DNA from: Agroathelia rolfsii
Taxonomy: Eukaryota > Basidiomycota > Agaricomycetes > Amylocorticiales > Amylocorticiaceae
Reading direction: 5' to 3'
NCBI GenBank assembly: GCA_018343915.1
Contig: JABRWF010000008.1
Span: 2,232,001-2,296,000 of the forward strand
Length of the DNA: 64,000 nucleotides
Each line of letters begins with the position of its first letter. Position 1 is the stretch's first letter. The notes beneath the pieces are model-generated. The model ran no database searches and was not told the DNA's origin. It saw only the letters and a program-made list of their open reading frames with translations. Position numbers and translations under genes: made by a program. Below are positions 11,665 to 24,123 of this stretch, piece by piece.

Positions 11665-14600
11665 TTAAAATAAATTGTAAGATCTCGCAAGAGGAAGTTT
11701 CTCCGCTGGCTCTACGTCTGCCAACACCCCATCCGCATGAACCTTGTAGGTTTCCGCATCGACTTCCATCTTCGGTGTTAGATCGTTCCATTTCATATGT
11801 TTCTTTGTTATATTCCTGCAATTCTTCACTGCAATTGCACGTTTCTTAATCCCGTAAGACGAAATCGCGCCGGAGGATATTGACTCCTGAGAGACAAACG
11901 CAACAGAGTTGAGCGCAGCCGAAGAGGCGTGTGATCCCCACATAGGCCTCATGTAGACTGGCTGGACTATAGGAATCGATCCGTTGGCGTCGCCCATCTA
12001 TTATGGAAAATAAACAGCACCGTTTATCAGGAATGTTTAGGACGGGAAGGTAAACCAACTCAACTTACCTGGGCAACTGCAATGACACCAGACTTGAGCA
12101 CCATCTCGGGCGTCGAACCAAAGTTTTCGGGTTTCCAAAGGACAAGATCCGCCAACGTTCCTACTGCTACCTGGCCCACTATGTGCGATATTCCGTGGGT
12201 GATAGCACTGAATGATATTCGCTTCAATATTCAGCAACGCACGCCTACTTTCAGAGAATATTAACGACGCACGGATTGATAGTATACTTGGCAATATATC
12301 GCTTGACCCGGCCGTTGTCCTTGCCATCCTCATCACCCAACTCCTTCAATGACCCTAGGAACTCGCGCATCTTGCTTGCAGTCCGCCATGTCCGCGCAAC
12401 CACCTCACCTACGCGACCCATGGCTTGTGAGTCAGAGCTTATCATGGAGATAGCACCCTTATCATGCAGTACATCCTCCGCAGCGACTGTTTCTGCGCGA
12501 ATACGGGAATCCGCGAAAGCTACATCTTCAGGGATGGATCTATCAAGGTGATGACATACCATGAGCATCTGCATAAAAGAACATGTAAGTACAGGGTAAT
12601 GCGAGTCGATTTTTAGTTGCTAACATCAAGATGCTCATCTATTGTGTTCTTAGCATAGGGCATCGTAGGGTTGGTTGAAGACGGCAGAACGTTGTCTTGC
12701 CCGCAGACAACGATAATATCCGGTGCATGCCCGCCACCTATCCATCCATGAGACACCATGACTGTCTGAGTTAATATCAATCAATCATACCTGCGCCCTC
12801 CGTATGGTAGGTATGAATGGTGCGACCACGAAAGGCATCAATCGTTGCTGTAAGTCAAGGTCAGGTTCTATCCAGTATGACAGAAGTGCATTTCACTAAC
12901 CTTGAACAAAGCCGCTTTCGTTTAATGTATCCGTGTGGATATTTACTTGTACATCATAATCGTCTCCAACATCTAGACAGTTAGAGATGGCGGCAGGTGT
13001 CGATCCCCAATCTTCATGAAGTTTTAATCCACAAGCACCAGCCTTGACGATCTGTTCAATAGCCGTGCGGCCAGAGTCATTTCCCTTCCCCGTAAAGCCA
13101 AAGTTCATTGGAAGGCCATCCGTAGCAGCGAGCATATGCTGCATATAAAAAGCACTAGATGTGCACGTAGTCGCATTGCTTCCTGCACTCGGTCCCGTGC
13201 CGCCGCCAATCATGGTAGTCGTACCAGAGGCAAGCGCTTCATCGACTTGCTGTGGGCTGATGTAGTGTACATGAATATCAAGAGCGCCAGCGGTGACAAT
13301 GAGTTTCTCGCCGGCGATCACCTCCGTCGAAGATCCAATAACTAAGGAAGGATCGACGGATTCCATAGTATCCGGGTTTCCTGCCTTGCCAATACCAACG
13401 ATAAATCCGTCTCTCACACCAATATCGGCCTAAAGGGTCGAGTCAAAACTCAGGGACGTGAGCAATAGGCGAGATGAATCTAACCTTGTAGATGCCAGAC
13501 CAGTCAACAATAAGCGCATTAGTGATAACAAGATCAAGTGCATCGTGGGAGCTACGGTTGGTTGCCTGTCCCATGCCCTCGCGAATTGTTTTCCCTGATG
13601 TTTATATGTAAGCTGGTAGATAACGTTCAAAATAGCATGACACGCTCACCTCCGCCAAATTTGACCTCATCACCATACACTGTCTACGCAGTTGTGTGAG
13701 AAATTTTCAGTGTAAAAATTTTAATAGCTCACCATGTCTCTTTCAACTTCAATCCAAAGTTCAGTATCGCCAAGTCGTACACGATCTCCAGTTGTGGGTC
13801 CGAACATGGATATATATTCGTGTCGACCGATATCCGTATTGACAGTGACCTCGTACGCTCCGGGCTGCGGGACATGCTCGAAGCCTTTCTGCATCATAGC
13901 CCTAACTATCTCTTCCGTCCTCTCGGGGTTGAAAGGTCCAGACGCAAAGTTATTGCCGCCCGAGATAATTTTCAAACCAGCTATTTCGCACAAAGTCACG
14001 GTCAAGGTATCTCCCGGTTCAAATCGAACAGCCGTTCCGGAGGGAATGTCCAATCTCTTTCCATATGCCTTGGCGCGATCGAATGACAAAGCGGCATTCG
14101 TTTCAATGAAATGATAGTGTGATCCGACCTTTGAAAATGTAAGTATAACGTTCAAATTTTGAAAGAGTGTCATGGACCTGGATTGGACGGTCTCCGTTAT
14201 TGGTGACTCGAAGCTCGACACGTTTGCGGCCATTATTAATCTCAATCCTCTTCCGAAGAGGGATGACAGCCCCTGGCGGTTTGTATGCTTGGTCCACCTT
14301 GTCAAGCCGAAACAGGTCCAGGCTAGGGATAGGAAGAAATGATCCGTAAAGCGCTGCTTCCAAGTCACCATTGTCTGAAGAAATGGGATCGTGCACCGTT
14401 ACGAGGAAGACTCTGTTATGATAATGGCTGGTCAAATACCAAAATAGATGACTTTGATACGAACAGATGGATACCCGTCTGGAAAAGTCCCTTCTACCTG
14501 GATCTCATGCAGAAGGCTTGGAACACTAGGGAGCACATGCCTTCGCCCTAGAATGTGTTTTCCGTGTTCCATGAGCTCCGCGACACTATGGAATCCATCT

Positions 14601-14797
14601 CGGATACGCTCCTGTAGTTGTGACGCGATTAAAGCAGTTGCTTCGGTTCGATTCAGCTTCAATCCCCGTGCAAGTCGTTTCTGAGCAAGTGCACCCGCCT
14701 AAATCCAGACCTAAGTTGATTTGTTTTGAGGTTTTTTGAAAATTTTCTATACCTGGTGCAGCAGTAGCTTGTCCTGTTCTCGAGGAGTGATACGCAT
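11665..14797 (-). CDS. URE1: Urease (fused gamma-beta-alpha), 836 aa
   Basis: Nickel enzyme that hydrolyses urea to ammonia and carbamate in the cytosol; fungi use a single chain fusing the three bacterial subunits. Twelve exons join in phase: 14797-14753, 14698-14475, 14412-14178, 14128-13733, 13683-13650, 13594-13485, 13429-12901, 12847-12791, 12737-12625, 12568-12273, 12207-12069 and 11997-11665 (2511 nt). Order is gamma ([15 protein letters not shown] start), beta, then alpha from [20 protein letters not shown]. Active-site elements are present: DIHVHY (nickel His pair), GLKLHEDWG (carbamylated Lys), [34 protein letters not shown] (catalytic His) and SSDSQAMGR (nickel Asp). Length matches eukaryotic ureases (about 840 aa). 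It looks intact. No urease accessory gene is in the window. Confidence 0.95.
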
Positions 14798-16999
14798 GCC
14801 GGTCGTGTGCTGCTAAACCTGAAAGTAGCGATAAGCACTTCATTTTGCCGTCAGGACGATAAGCCAAGGGGTGCCACGGAAGCAAATTTTGGACTCTATG
14901 GGCACTTAGCGCAAATACTCCTTGATATCCATATATAGTATTTTATTGATAGAAGAGGCTTCTTACCTATCATAAGAATCTATTACAATGGACCAGCTAC
15001 ATATTTAATACTGTTATTTGCCAGTCGCCCACCGACGACTGACTTATATCTAGGCCAAACGGTAATCTGACCGTAAACACAGCTGGAGAATCCTCAGACC
15101 ACGTGACTTGACTCCTGAGCAGCGGCTTATCTAGCTATATCAATTGCTGGAAGCATGTTGCTCGCCAAGGATGGCAGATGATATTATAACTGGCAATTCT
15201 ATGCATTTATGTAATACAGATCGTGTTGGGTGGGCTTAGGGCGGAGGGGCCTGCCGTTGGGTCTTAGTGCAAATGGCCCGTTTAGCGATGCCAGTAACAG
15301 AGGAGAGTAATGTATCAATAGTAGATACAACGTTCTCCAGCCATGAATATCTAAGGCTCACACAAGCTGCACAAGCATGGAGGGCGCAATCCCGGCCCGC
15401 AGATCACCGCGACCTTATCACACCACAAAAAGCATATGGTCTGAATTTGCTTCCGTGATATCCCTTGCGATAAGCACTTAATTTCCCCGTCAGGACTTGC
15501 TTGAAGGCCACGGCGCCAGCGGGAGATGCCGAGTACGGCTTGATCCGTAGACTAAAAGATGGATACCAATGGACAGGTTTAGTCAGCGGCTTGCACCAGA
15601 CCGGCCATCCTCGAGCGACAGATTGAGCCACCCGGCCTATGCTATTGAGAAGGGACTGTAGGTCGGGGGAAAACATGACTACCTCCTCCAGAGGACTGCG
15701 AAGACGTGTAATCCTGCTGTCTCTGGAGGGGGCGTCTGCCACAATGGAGTATGGATTTAAGACATGTGGCTATCTTCCCAATATAGGTACCGAAAACACA
15801 GCCTCATCGTTAGATGGCGACGGAAGAAAAAATGAATAAAACCGGCACCGTGGTCGTGTTAAAATCATCCTCATCGTGGCTGATGAGTGATGAGCGCATC
15901 GATAAGCGCATCGGTCCTCATATGAGAGTCTTTTACTTGGTGACGGCAAAGTTCAAACTCAGACACCATGCCTCGTTTGTCATTGTTCTTACACATGACC
16001 TAGGCCGAGCCTGCGTTTGAACTTGAGAGTGCATCGAGCCGCTCTAACACTAGTACTTTTTCGGAACTTGAACAGAGGCTAATGCTAATAGACTCACATC
16101 ATTCGATATTTACAACTATGAAACGTGTTTTTGCCGGTATGCAGCATTGGGATGATTATAATGCTGGTTTCTCTCATGATTGATTTACTTGCCTTTCATT
16201 ATGAGATGAGGCATTTGACTCGAGTCTCTTTCGAAGTATGCCTGAACCTGAGTTTGCCTCTGGGTTGGAGTCGATTAGCTTCACACCTCCTTGCTCCCCG
16301 CGAGCGCACCTCTTAAATAGGATAGTATGTATTTTCTGGGCATCTTTAATGGCGAAACCTATGGAGCGCCTACATCAATCTTTGTTTGGCACACAATCTT
16401 CGTCATCGCCAAGTTCATCTTCACTGTCTCAATGCTGATAGCCAGTGCACTAGTTGAGAGTCCCGCGCACCCAGGGATCAATCAATGACAAGCGGGTAGC
16501 AGCCCAACCCTGAAAGTTTGGCTCTTTTTGTGGTTCTTATCGTTCTTCTTGTACGATCGGCCTGTATTTAAGAAGCAAAAGTAAGTCCAACAACCACTGG
16601 TACATTGCTGTCATTGTAAGACATTATTTCAATTTGAAACTTGACTGTACAGGTTAGCGCGTGACTCCAGACCCACGGGATTGTGAGTAAATTGCATTGG
16701 ATTAAGCTGGATCTATGTTGCTGAATATAGCTTTACTAACAATTTGGGAAGTCATTTTTATCTCGTCGCAGGTGCTGCACTAGCGTGGGCTCCCCAAGGA
16801 ATGAAACTACTTTCAGACTAAATCAAGGTTTGCCATTTTGAAAATTGTTGTGGTGATTTGTGCTCAGCTTCTTATCCATCGGGGTTTCTGACTGTCATTA
16901 TATTACTTCTTTCTATGGTTACAGGGGTGTACAAGGTAACTTTCATTGAATTCACATGAGTTACTCCATTGCTTAAAATAAAATGCACTTCACAAGATT
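14798..16999. other. Long non-coding stretch upstream of urease
   Basis: Contains the urease promoter and, near 15.47-15.7 kb, an inverted fragment of the dispersed repeat. About 25 bases around 14830 (GCGATAAGCACTT and following) recur near 15470. No supported gene: open frames are short and lack coding character. Confidence 0.5.
15560..15660 (-). repeat. Dispersed non-coding repeat, copy C (inverted fragment)
   Basis: Read on the minus strand, this segment aligns with the second block of copy B: GTCGCTCGAGGA, then GGCCGG, then AAGCCGCTGACTAA. Only this block is recognisable, so it is a fragment. Confidence 0.55.
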
Positions 17000-17617
17000 T
17001 GACGCAACTCCTATTGTCACTCTAGGGGTCTTCCTATTCCGTACCCAAATATGCGCAAACAAAGCAAGAAAGAGATGAAGCAATACAAACTCTACGAAGC
17101 AGCAAACTTCCTGTATCCCGGGCCTATTACATGGGACGCTCCTCTTGGTCGTGTGAGGATGATACGGAAACAATTTTCCTGTGCCAGCCATCTCAATCAG
17201 AAGGAACAAATAGATTAGATTACGTTCTTTGTATGTGTATGGACCATAGTCAAGCTAGTTGTCGCTCTGCAAACAGGGATTCGTAACTCCGGAGGAAGAA
17301 TTTAGCCATATATACTCCGCCTCTAGCCCTGCTCATGTGCCTAATTATCTAGAACTACATTTTCTGCCATGCAGGCATTTTTTTCATGTGGGTATCATAG
17401 TTTCCTTTCTCAATCGAGAAGTGCTAATTCTGATCTTCTTCAAGGCGTGTTGCGTCGACCAGAGGCTGGGAGATATCAGCTGTAGATATCCTAACCCCCC
17501 CCCCCTTTATAAGATTATTGATGCTAATGCGATGTGTGCATAGGACATTGTCCCGTATGCTGTAAATGTATTTCCTTTATGTTTTTTGCTGATCCAGAAG
17601 CTATATTACTAGCGTAG
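17000..17617 (+). pseudogene. Decayed inverted copy of the RING-H2 membrane protein gene
   Basis: Matches, in order and on the opposite strand, the C-terminal half of the gene at 24124-25818. RGLPIPYP is at about 17020, the MDHSQA block at about 17240, and TPEEEF is followed by AHVPNYLELHFLPCRHFFH at 17280-17385. CVDQRLGD is near 17450. The end block is MFFADPEAILLA plus stop at 17615-17617. The first CxxC of the RING is destroyed, the segment between RGLPIPYP and MDHSQA has diverged, and the membrane-spanning exons are absent. Intron positions are still visible, so it arose by DNA duplication and not retroposition. Confidence 0.75.
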
Positions 17618-18198
17618 TTGAATCGTCTTTTTCATTTTTGCGCCGTTAATATGCTAATCAATCCTTTAAATCTTGACTGCAACAGTATCGATTATTTACT
17701 TTGTCTCTGTTTTCGCCAGTATGTAATTATTTCATTCTCATAACTTGAAGTACGTATCCCTTCAAATTGAATAACAATTGATGGTCCGACTAGTTATTTT
17801 TGATTTTTGATTGCATACATGTACTTGTGTTTTAAATGCTGTCGCTTGCTTTGTACCAGATATAACGAATAAAATTCGTTAATGTTTGAAACCGAAACCA
17901 TGTTTTAGTGCACGAACATTGTCTTATATGATCGCGACAGTATTAATAGAGCCTATATAGTGCCACACGACATAATTATCATGCATCGATATTTTTAGAA
18001 ACGCACTATGTGCTTTTTTCACACAGCAACTTATTTACCTCAGTGTTATCTTCTCAATGAATATATCCGCTAACCCAGTGAAAGACTAGCAACCTTGACC
18101 GAAAAAAATGCTAACCATAAAACATCGATTTCAGAAATCAACATCAACCCCATATATTTCATCCTTCCTTGCATCACCCCCGAGATTTTACTGGACGA
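17618..18198. other. AT-rich intergenic region
   Basis: No open frame or repeat recognised. It separates the RING-H2 relic from the 3' end of the small secreted-protein candidate. Confidence 0.5.
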
Positions 18199-18548
18199 TT
18201 AACCCTGAGCTGTTGAAAAGTGCAATCAGCACGTTAATTCAGATGTTTAGAGATAGCTCACTTACCTGGGTTACTTGAACTGGTCGGATAGGCAGTCCAC
18301 GTCACCACAGTCGTTCCTTGGGCCATGTAAGGGGACTCAGGTATGCTAGTCATGTACACACGCGTTGCCGTGAAGGTCTTCTGAGGGTTGTATGGGATAA
18401 CAGACTAAATTCTGAGTGTAAGTATCTAGTGCATTCACCCGTATTTGAATGTGCATACACTTTGAGCAAGTGTCGCACACAATGCAGGGTTGATTAGCGT
18501 GGAAATCACCAGCCAAATTGCGGTGGTCAAGCTATATTTCATCTGCAT
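18199..18548 (-). CDS. Small secreted protein candidate, 79 aa
   Basis: Three exons, 18548-18459, 18404-18266 and 18209-18199, join to 240 nt in one frame. The product begins MQMKYSLTTAIWLVI and continues through a hydrophobic stretch to NPALCATLAQS, a good signal peptide with cleavage predicted around residues 25-28. The remainder, SVIPYNPQKTFTATRVYMTS to the end, is about 50 residues, Ser/Thr/Pro-rich, and ends SSSNPAQG. It has only one cysteine, inside the signal. A TATTTAT element lies about 90 bases upstream on the minus strand. No family recognised. Coding potential rests on the signal peptide, three phased exons and consensus splice sites; without transcript data it could be a chance model. 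Confidence 0.45.
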
Positions 18549-20843
18549 TACTGAGGGTCTATAGAGGATAATGATTTAGGAGTATGGTGTGGGGTGTGGG
18601 GTGTGAACTGGAAAACTTGCCTTCCAAACTAGCCCATAAATACCTTTCTCTCCAGTGGAATTTACGTGAGACTCTTCTTCTCAGGAAACTCTCGTCCGCT
18701 AACGGACACCGAACTAACGCACAAGTAAGCTGAGCGGCTGTAGGCTTAGAGTTTTTGGAGCACCGGGATGCAAGGAGGATAGCATATGATCCGTAGAAGC
18801 GCAGAAAAAGGACTGGATGTAGGACAGATGAAACAAATAGAAAATATAGCCAAGTCCTCCGATTATGCTCTTTCTACTTACCTGAGAGATTTTTTATCAT
18901 TCAATCTCTCGTCTATGAATTTGATGTATGTCCTGCGTATCACATTTTGAAGCTTCAGTTCCATCGCCAACTGCAAGCGTAGTCAGGCAAAACTTGATGA
19001 GAGTGCGACGTTCAGAATTCAGGAATACTATTATGTTTTTGATAAGATCAAAGAAGATACATTTAATGTGTACATGCTTCATGCGGTTATACTGAGGTTT
19101 ATCTGCCAGTGATCATTTCTTAGTGGCCTATGACATGATCCTATCAGAGCGACCTCAGTCCAGAAGCCAGTGGCAATGGGGTGTCACCAGGTGCACTGCA
19201 GTAAATTGATTGGGCCTTAATGCTGCGATCAGAAAATAATGACCACGCAATTTGCCTAAGGAATATACTCCGCAGTCAGTTTATGTCAACGATGGAGAGG
19301 GTCTTCTATTGACGGGTTAATCGAAGATGAATGTTTCGACGGCGGGATCGAACCTAAGGATGGTGATGGAAGGTCCGTAAATCACGCAAAAGAGTATGTT
19401 GCCATAAATCCAAGAAGTCCACAGCTAAACGGAGCCGCAGTCTCGTCCCGATGGGTCGCTCATTAAGAGAATAGGTGAATGACGAGTTGCCATGGACTGT
19501 CAAGTTGCTGGTGAATTTTTCGAGTCGGCAGGACCGCCACAGACCGGCCGGAATCAACTGCGGGTAATGGCTGCCCTTGCCGCCATCATGATCTGTCGGT
19601 GGGTTAGTCTCGCAGGCAAGTTCATGGTAAAAAAAGTTTTCTAGTAGCATTAAGTTGCGTAAAATGTACATAGGACTTTTTCACTCTGGGGTTTTTGAAA
19701 ATGTTGTTTTTACCAATATTAGTAAAAAGTGCTTATCGTATGACCCAATTCTCTACTAGAATATGGTCACGTGATTCTCTTTTTTTACCGATCTTTGTAA
19801 AGTTATTGGCAAAATTATTGGTAAAAATGGGGTTTTTCTCTAGAAACCCCGGAGTGATATTAGTTAATTTAATGATTGAGGATATTGTTTCACATATTTG
19901 ACTGCCAAAAAGGTGTAATGACGTCATGTCATGGTGCTGACTTGAAGGCTTCTTACGACCAATTTGGCCGCCATTTCGCACATTCAAGTCGTTGGTTGCT
20001 TGAAAATTTTAAGATGCACTTACAATTCCCTTTGTGCTACCGCACCCGGGGAAAAAAAAAAAAGAGAAGAAGCCACGTCTCTCTAGGCGAGCAAACATCT
20101 TCTTTCACACTAACCTGCCAATACATCACCGGCGGACTACTCTCGTAACTCCTAGACTGCTTATCGTCATTGCCATACCATAGCTTGCGGTGCTCCGCTG
20201 TGTAACACTCAGTGTAAAGGCAACATCTCAGGTCGAAAATCATTCATTCGACTCATCTCTCATAGCCCAAGCTCTGGTAACAACGTTTTAATCTTTGACA
20301 TGGTTCCACATTTGATCCCACTTATTAGTGACTTGACCCTGCAATTAACTCAGTGCTCTTCAAGGGCTCCAGCTATGCAAGCAGCTATGATTAATTTAAG
20401 GACATATTATTTTGCTCCGAAACAAACCTTGTATAGGATTGCGTTGAGCATTTCCTCAGGCTGACTTTGAATTCTGCCATCACCAAGAGCCGCTTTGACG
20501 GCAGATCCAGAAGCTCGATCTTCGCTTTTTGTCCTTGCTCACGGCAAAAGTTTACTGATTACCCCTGTGACAGCTCCGACTCTGAGCACATTTAATCAAT
20601 GACCCCAGTTAGCGAACGAACATGCGATATTCGGCATTGCAATGGCAAATATCCGATGTATGTATGCTATGCGTGATATTTGCTGCGGACTGGTAAGATA
20701 TCCTTGCAGGCACAAACACAGCGTCGTCTCAAAACGTATTGCACTTTCGTGTTTCTAAGAAAATGTATAGAATAGTGCTGCTGATCGGACTCAGAGAGGG
20801 TACTCGGTTCTTGATATTTCTGCACCTGATGATGGACTAAGGC
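18549..20843. other. Intergenic region with a MITE-like element
   Basis: Open frames here (for example 19354-19671 minus) show no domain or splice context. The only structure seen is the inverted-repeat element at 19681-19857. The right end is the laccase upstream region. Confidence 0.5.
19681..19857. repeat. MITE-like element with terminal inverted repeats
   Basis: A 177-bp AT-rich unit starts TCACTCTGGGGTTTTT and ends with the near-complement AGAAACCCCGGAGTGA. A second inner inverted pair, TTTTTACCAATA, sits behind each end. There is no coding capacity. The layout suggests a non-autonomous DNA transposon. I could not see a convincing target-site duplication, so the class is open; a hairpin-forming sequence of other origin is possible. 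Confidence 0.5.
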
Positions 20844-20850
20844 TATAAAA
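20844..20850 (+). promoter_or_regulatory. TATA box of the laccase gene
   Basis: TATAAAA lies 94 bases upstream of the laccase ATG at 20944. No convincing metal- or xenobiotic-response element was found in the upstream sequence by eye. Confidence 0.6.
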
Positions 20851-20943
20851 GCTGTCGTCTGTGAACCTGTATTCCTTAGAAATCCCACATTTTTTTCTGC
20901 AGTCGAGCATTCCTCAGACGGTGTCCTTCGCTTCGCTTCCATA

Positions 20944-23181
20944 ATGTCTCTCTTTAGAGCCTTTGTCATAGGAGCAGTCCTTTTCTTCTCTATTCCCCAA
21001 ACTCTAGGATCTATTGGTCCCTCTGCAGACTTAGTTGTATCGAATTCCTTCATCCAGCCAGATGGATATAATCGCTCTGCCGTTTTAGCTGGTGGTACCT
21101 TTCCTGGTGCTGTCATCACGGCAACCAAGGTATGCCGATATGCATACTTGTACATCGCAACGCTGACTTGTATTTTTCAGGGGGATACGTTTGAAATTAA
21201 CGTCATCAATGATCTGACAAATTCTACAATGCGTAGGAGTACAACCATCGTGAGTATTAACGTTGTCCTTCTGGGCATGAGAATGTGTGGTTGACTCTCT
21301 CAATTTAAGCATTGGCATGGCCTGTTCCAGGCAGGGACAAACTGGGCCGATGGCGTTGCTCAAGTCAATCAGTGTCCAATTGCACCCACTGACAGTTTCT
21401 TGTATACCTTCTCTGGTACTAACCAAACTGGCAAGTAGAAATGAAATTATGCTTTAGATATAACCTTGTTAACATTTTTTTTTCTGCATCAGGCACATAT
21501 TGGTACCATTCACACTTGTCGACACAGTACTGCGACGGCCTTCGAGGTGCTCTCGTTATCTATGATCCAGATGACCCATATGCCGATCTCTACGACATCG
21601 ACGATGAGAGCACAATCATCACTCTAGCAGACTGGTATCATACCCCTGCTCCTTCTGCCGGTTCCTTCCCGTAAGTTCAATCCATGAGATAGTGTACCCA
21701 TATAATACTTATTTCTATTGAAGCACCCCCGACTCTACTTTAATCAACGGACTAGGAAGATATGCGGGAGGTCCTTCATCAGACCTTGCGGTCATCAGTG
21801 TCGAATCCGGCAAGCGCTACCGTTTCCGTCTTATAGCCATGGCTTGCCATCCCTACTGGGTATTCTCCATTGATTCTCACACGTTCACCGTTATTGAGGC
21901 AGATGGTGTTGCAACTGAACCTCTTGTGGTGGATTCTCTCCCGATATATGCAGCCCAGAGATACTCTATCGTCGTAAGATATCATTCATCTGATTTCTTA
22001 TGTGCTGCCCTCACGTCGATGTAGATGACTGCAAACCAAACCGTTGACAACTACTGGATTCGTGCCAACCCTAATTTGGGCTCTACCGGGTTCGATAACG
22101 GAATTAACAGTGCCATTCTCTCCTACTCTGGTGCGAACTCGAGTGTCGAACCTACATCCAGCGATACTTCAAGCAACCTTCTATATGAGCAGAACCTCCA
22201 TGTAAGATTCATGAAGGTATTCCTTGCCATTGCATATCTAATGTAATTGTAACAGGCTCTCGATGATCCTGCTGCCCCTGGAACTGCCGAAGTTGGCGGC
22301 GCAGATGTTTTGCTCAACCTCGACCTCTCTTTTGTACGTTTTCTCTTGTGATATAATCCGTGAAACTAATAATCAATGAATATCCTTAGACTTCCAGCCT
22401 CACATATGATATCAATGGGTAAAAAAAATCTCACATCCTATTAAATAGCTGTTTCCCACAAATTAACTGCTATCTACAGTGTTTCATGGACCAACCCTAC
22501 CGTTCCCGTATTACTTCAGATCCTCAGCGGAACGGTTCAAGCAGCGGATTTATTGCCCTCTGGATCTCTTTACACACTTCCCAGCAACAAGGTCATTGAA
22601 CTGAGCATTCCTGGCGGTGTTGTTGGTGGACCTGTATGTATAGCAACTGTTGTCACTCTCACAGCCCATCTCAGAGGATTTTTCTCAGCACCCCTTCCAC
22701 TTGCATGGTCACACCTTCTCTGTCGTCCGCAGCGCAAACAGTAGTACTTACAACTGTAAGAGACCGCTTAAGTAGTAATGACTAACGTTGTACTCACGCA
22801 TATTCTAGACGTTAATCCAGTCCGCCGTGATACCGTAAGCATCGGCTCCGACACAACGGATAATGCCACCATCCGGTTCACCACCGACAACCCTGGTCCC
22901 TGGTTCTTGCACTGGTACGTGCACTTCTGAGCACTTCTAATCGGTACTACTTACTAATTTCCCTACAGCCACATCGACTGGCACTTGGAGGCAGGCCTAG
23001 CAATTGTCTTTGCCGAGGGCGTCAACCAAACGGTCTCCGCAAACAACGCCTCTGTTACAGGTAAGGGATTCATCCCACCTCGACTTTTTCCACTATTGCT
23101 TATTCTATATTGCTATGGTTTACAGACGCTTGGAGAGAATTGTGCCCCATCTATGACGCTTTGTCCAGCGATTTGCAGTAG
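20944..23181 (+). CDS. Laccase (secreted multicopper oxidase), 520 aa
   Basis: Oxidises phenolic substrates with reduction of oxygen to water; secreted. Thirteen exons join in phase: 20944-21129, 21181-21249, 21310-21430, 21493-21670, 21724-21973, 22025-22201, 22256-22333, 22390-22418, 22480-22633, 22689-22755, 22809-22914, 22969-23060 and 23126-23181 (1563 nt). A signal peptide ([15 protein letters not shown] ... TLG) precedes the first cupredoxin domain. All four copper motifs are present: [39 protein letters not shown] and the last, [11 protein letters not shown]. The residue after that last motif is Leu, at the position that tunes type-1 copper potential. The third intron uses a GC donor (GCAAGT at 21431). 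Length and motif spacing are normal and the gene looks functional. Lignin, melanin or detoxification roles cannot be separated from sequence. Confidence 0.95.
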
Positions 23182-24123
23182 TTGTCGAAAATAGATTAGG
23201 TGCAAGATGCGGAAATATTTTCTATTCTTTGAAATGGATCGATTCAGAACTTCTCTCATTCCTTGGTCTTTTTATGCTTTTAACTAATTTCTGGCTCAAA
23301 CAATGAGCAATGGTCGGCTTGTATCATACGATCGAGTCGTTCTCTTTACTAGGGTAGAAAATCAATATATCATGTTATTTGGTTGCTTATCGTTCTGTCC
23401 AGGAAGATAAGGGAAGGATTGAGCAGAAACATTACGTCTGAAAACTAAACCACTTTTAATGCAAAATAGAAAGGTACAAAATGGAAAATATATGACTCTA
23501 AGAGCACACATATTGTAGTACAGAATTAGAATCTGACAACGGATGAAAAAAAAAACACCGAATATCAAATTAAGACCAATATGTATGCTTTCTACCAAGG
23601 AACGCCGGCATTAAGCGGTGTCTTTGAACTATGCGCCGGGGACAGATGAGGCTAGAGGGCAACCTACCTCTTGCTCCGTCTTCCACCTCATCCGTTCGCT
23701 CACCTTCTGCTTTTCACTCGCCCGCCACCTATTTAAATTTCACACCCATATTTGTCACTCATTGCCAATCTTTTCCTTTTCACATCCCTAATATTGAGCT
23801 GCGCACACACTACAATGTACTAAGCAGCGGCCCCTAATATCCATTCGGGCTAATATCATTCTTCTTAACTATAAACCCACAAATAAAACTGATCGAAACC
23901 CTTCGGACATCGCGGTCTGACTGCTGAAAAGGAAATATTGACAGTGGAAAGGCGATCTCAGCCCACCCCGCTGCTCACCTCCTTTCCCCTCAGGTTTCTC
24001 ATGCCCAGCCGCGATGGGAAAGCGCTTAGCGCTTTCGCCCAACAATACACACTGTCCATGCAAAATACTCCAAGGAGAGTAAAATTGAACATATAGAAAG
24101 TAAAAAGACAAAAATAGATTAAA
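23182..24123. other. Convergent intergenic region
   Basis: 3' flanks of laccase and the RING-H2 gene. A promoter-like TATTTAAA at about 23730 is not followed by a gene I can support. Nothing else recognised. Confidence 0.5.

Noticed and set aside
19354..19671. 105-aa open frame on the minus strand
   Set aside because: Composition is not protein-like and no start or splice context supports it.
23720..23830. Promoter with TATTTAAA and pyrimidine-rich leader
   Set aside because: No supportable coding region follows on the plus strand; possibly a relic.
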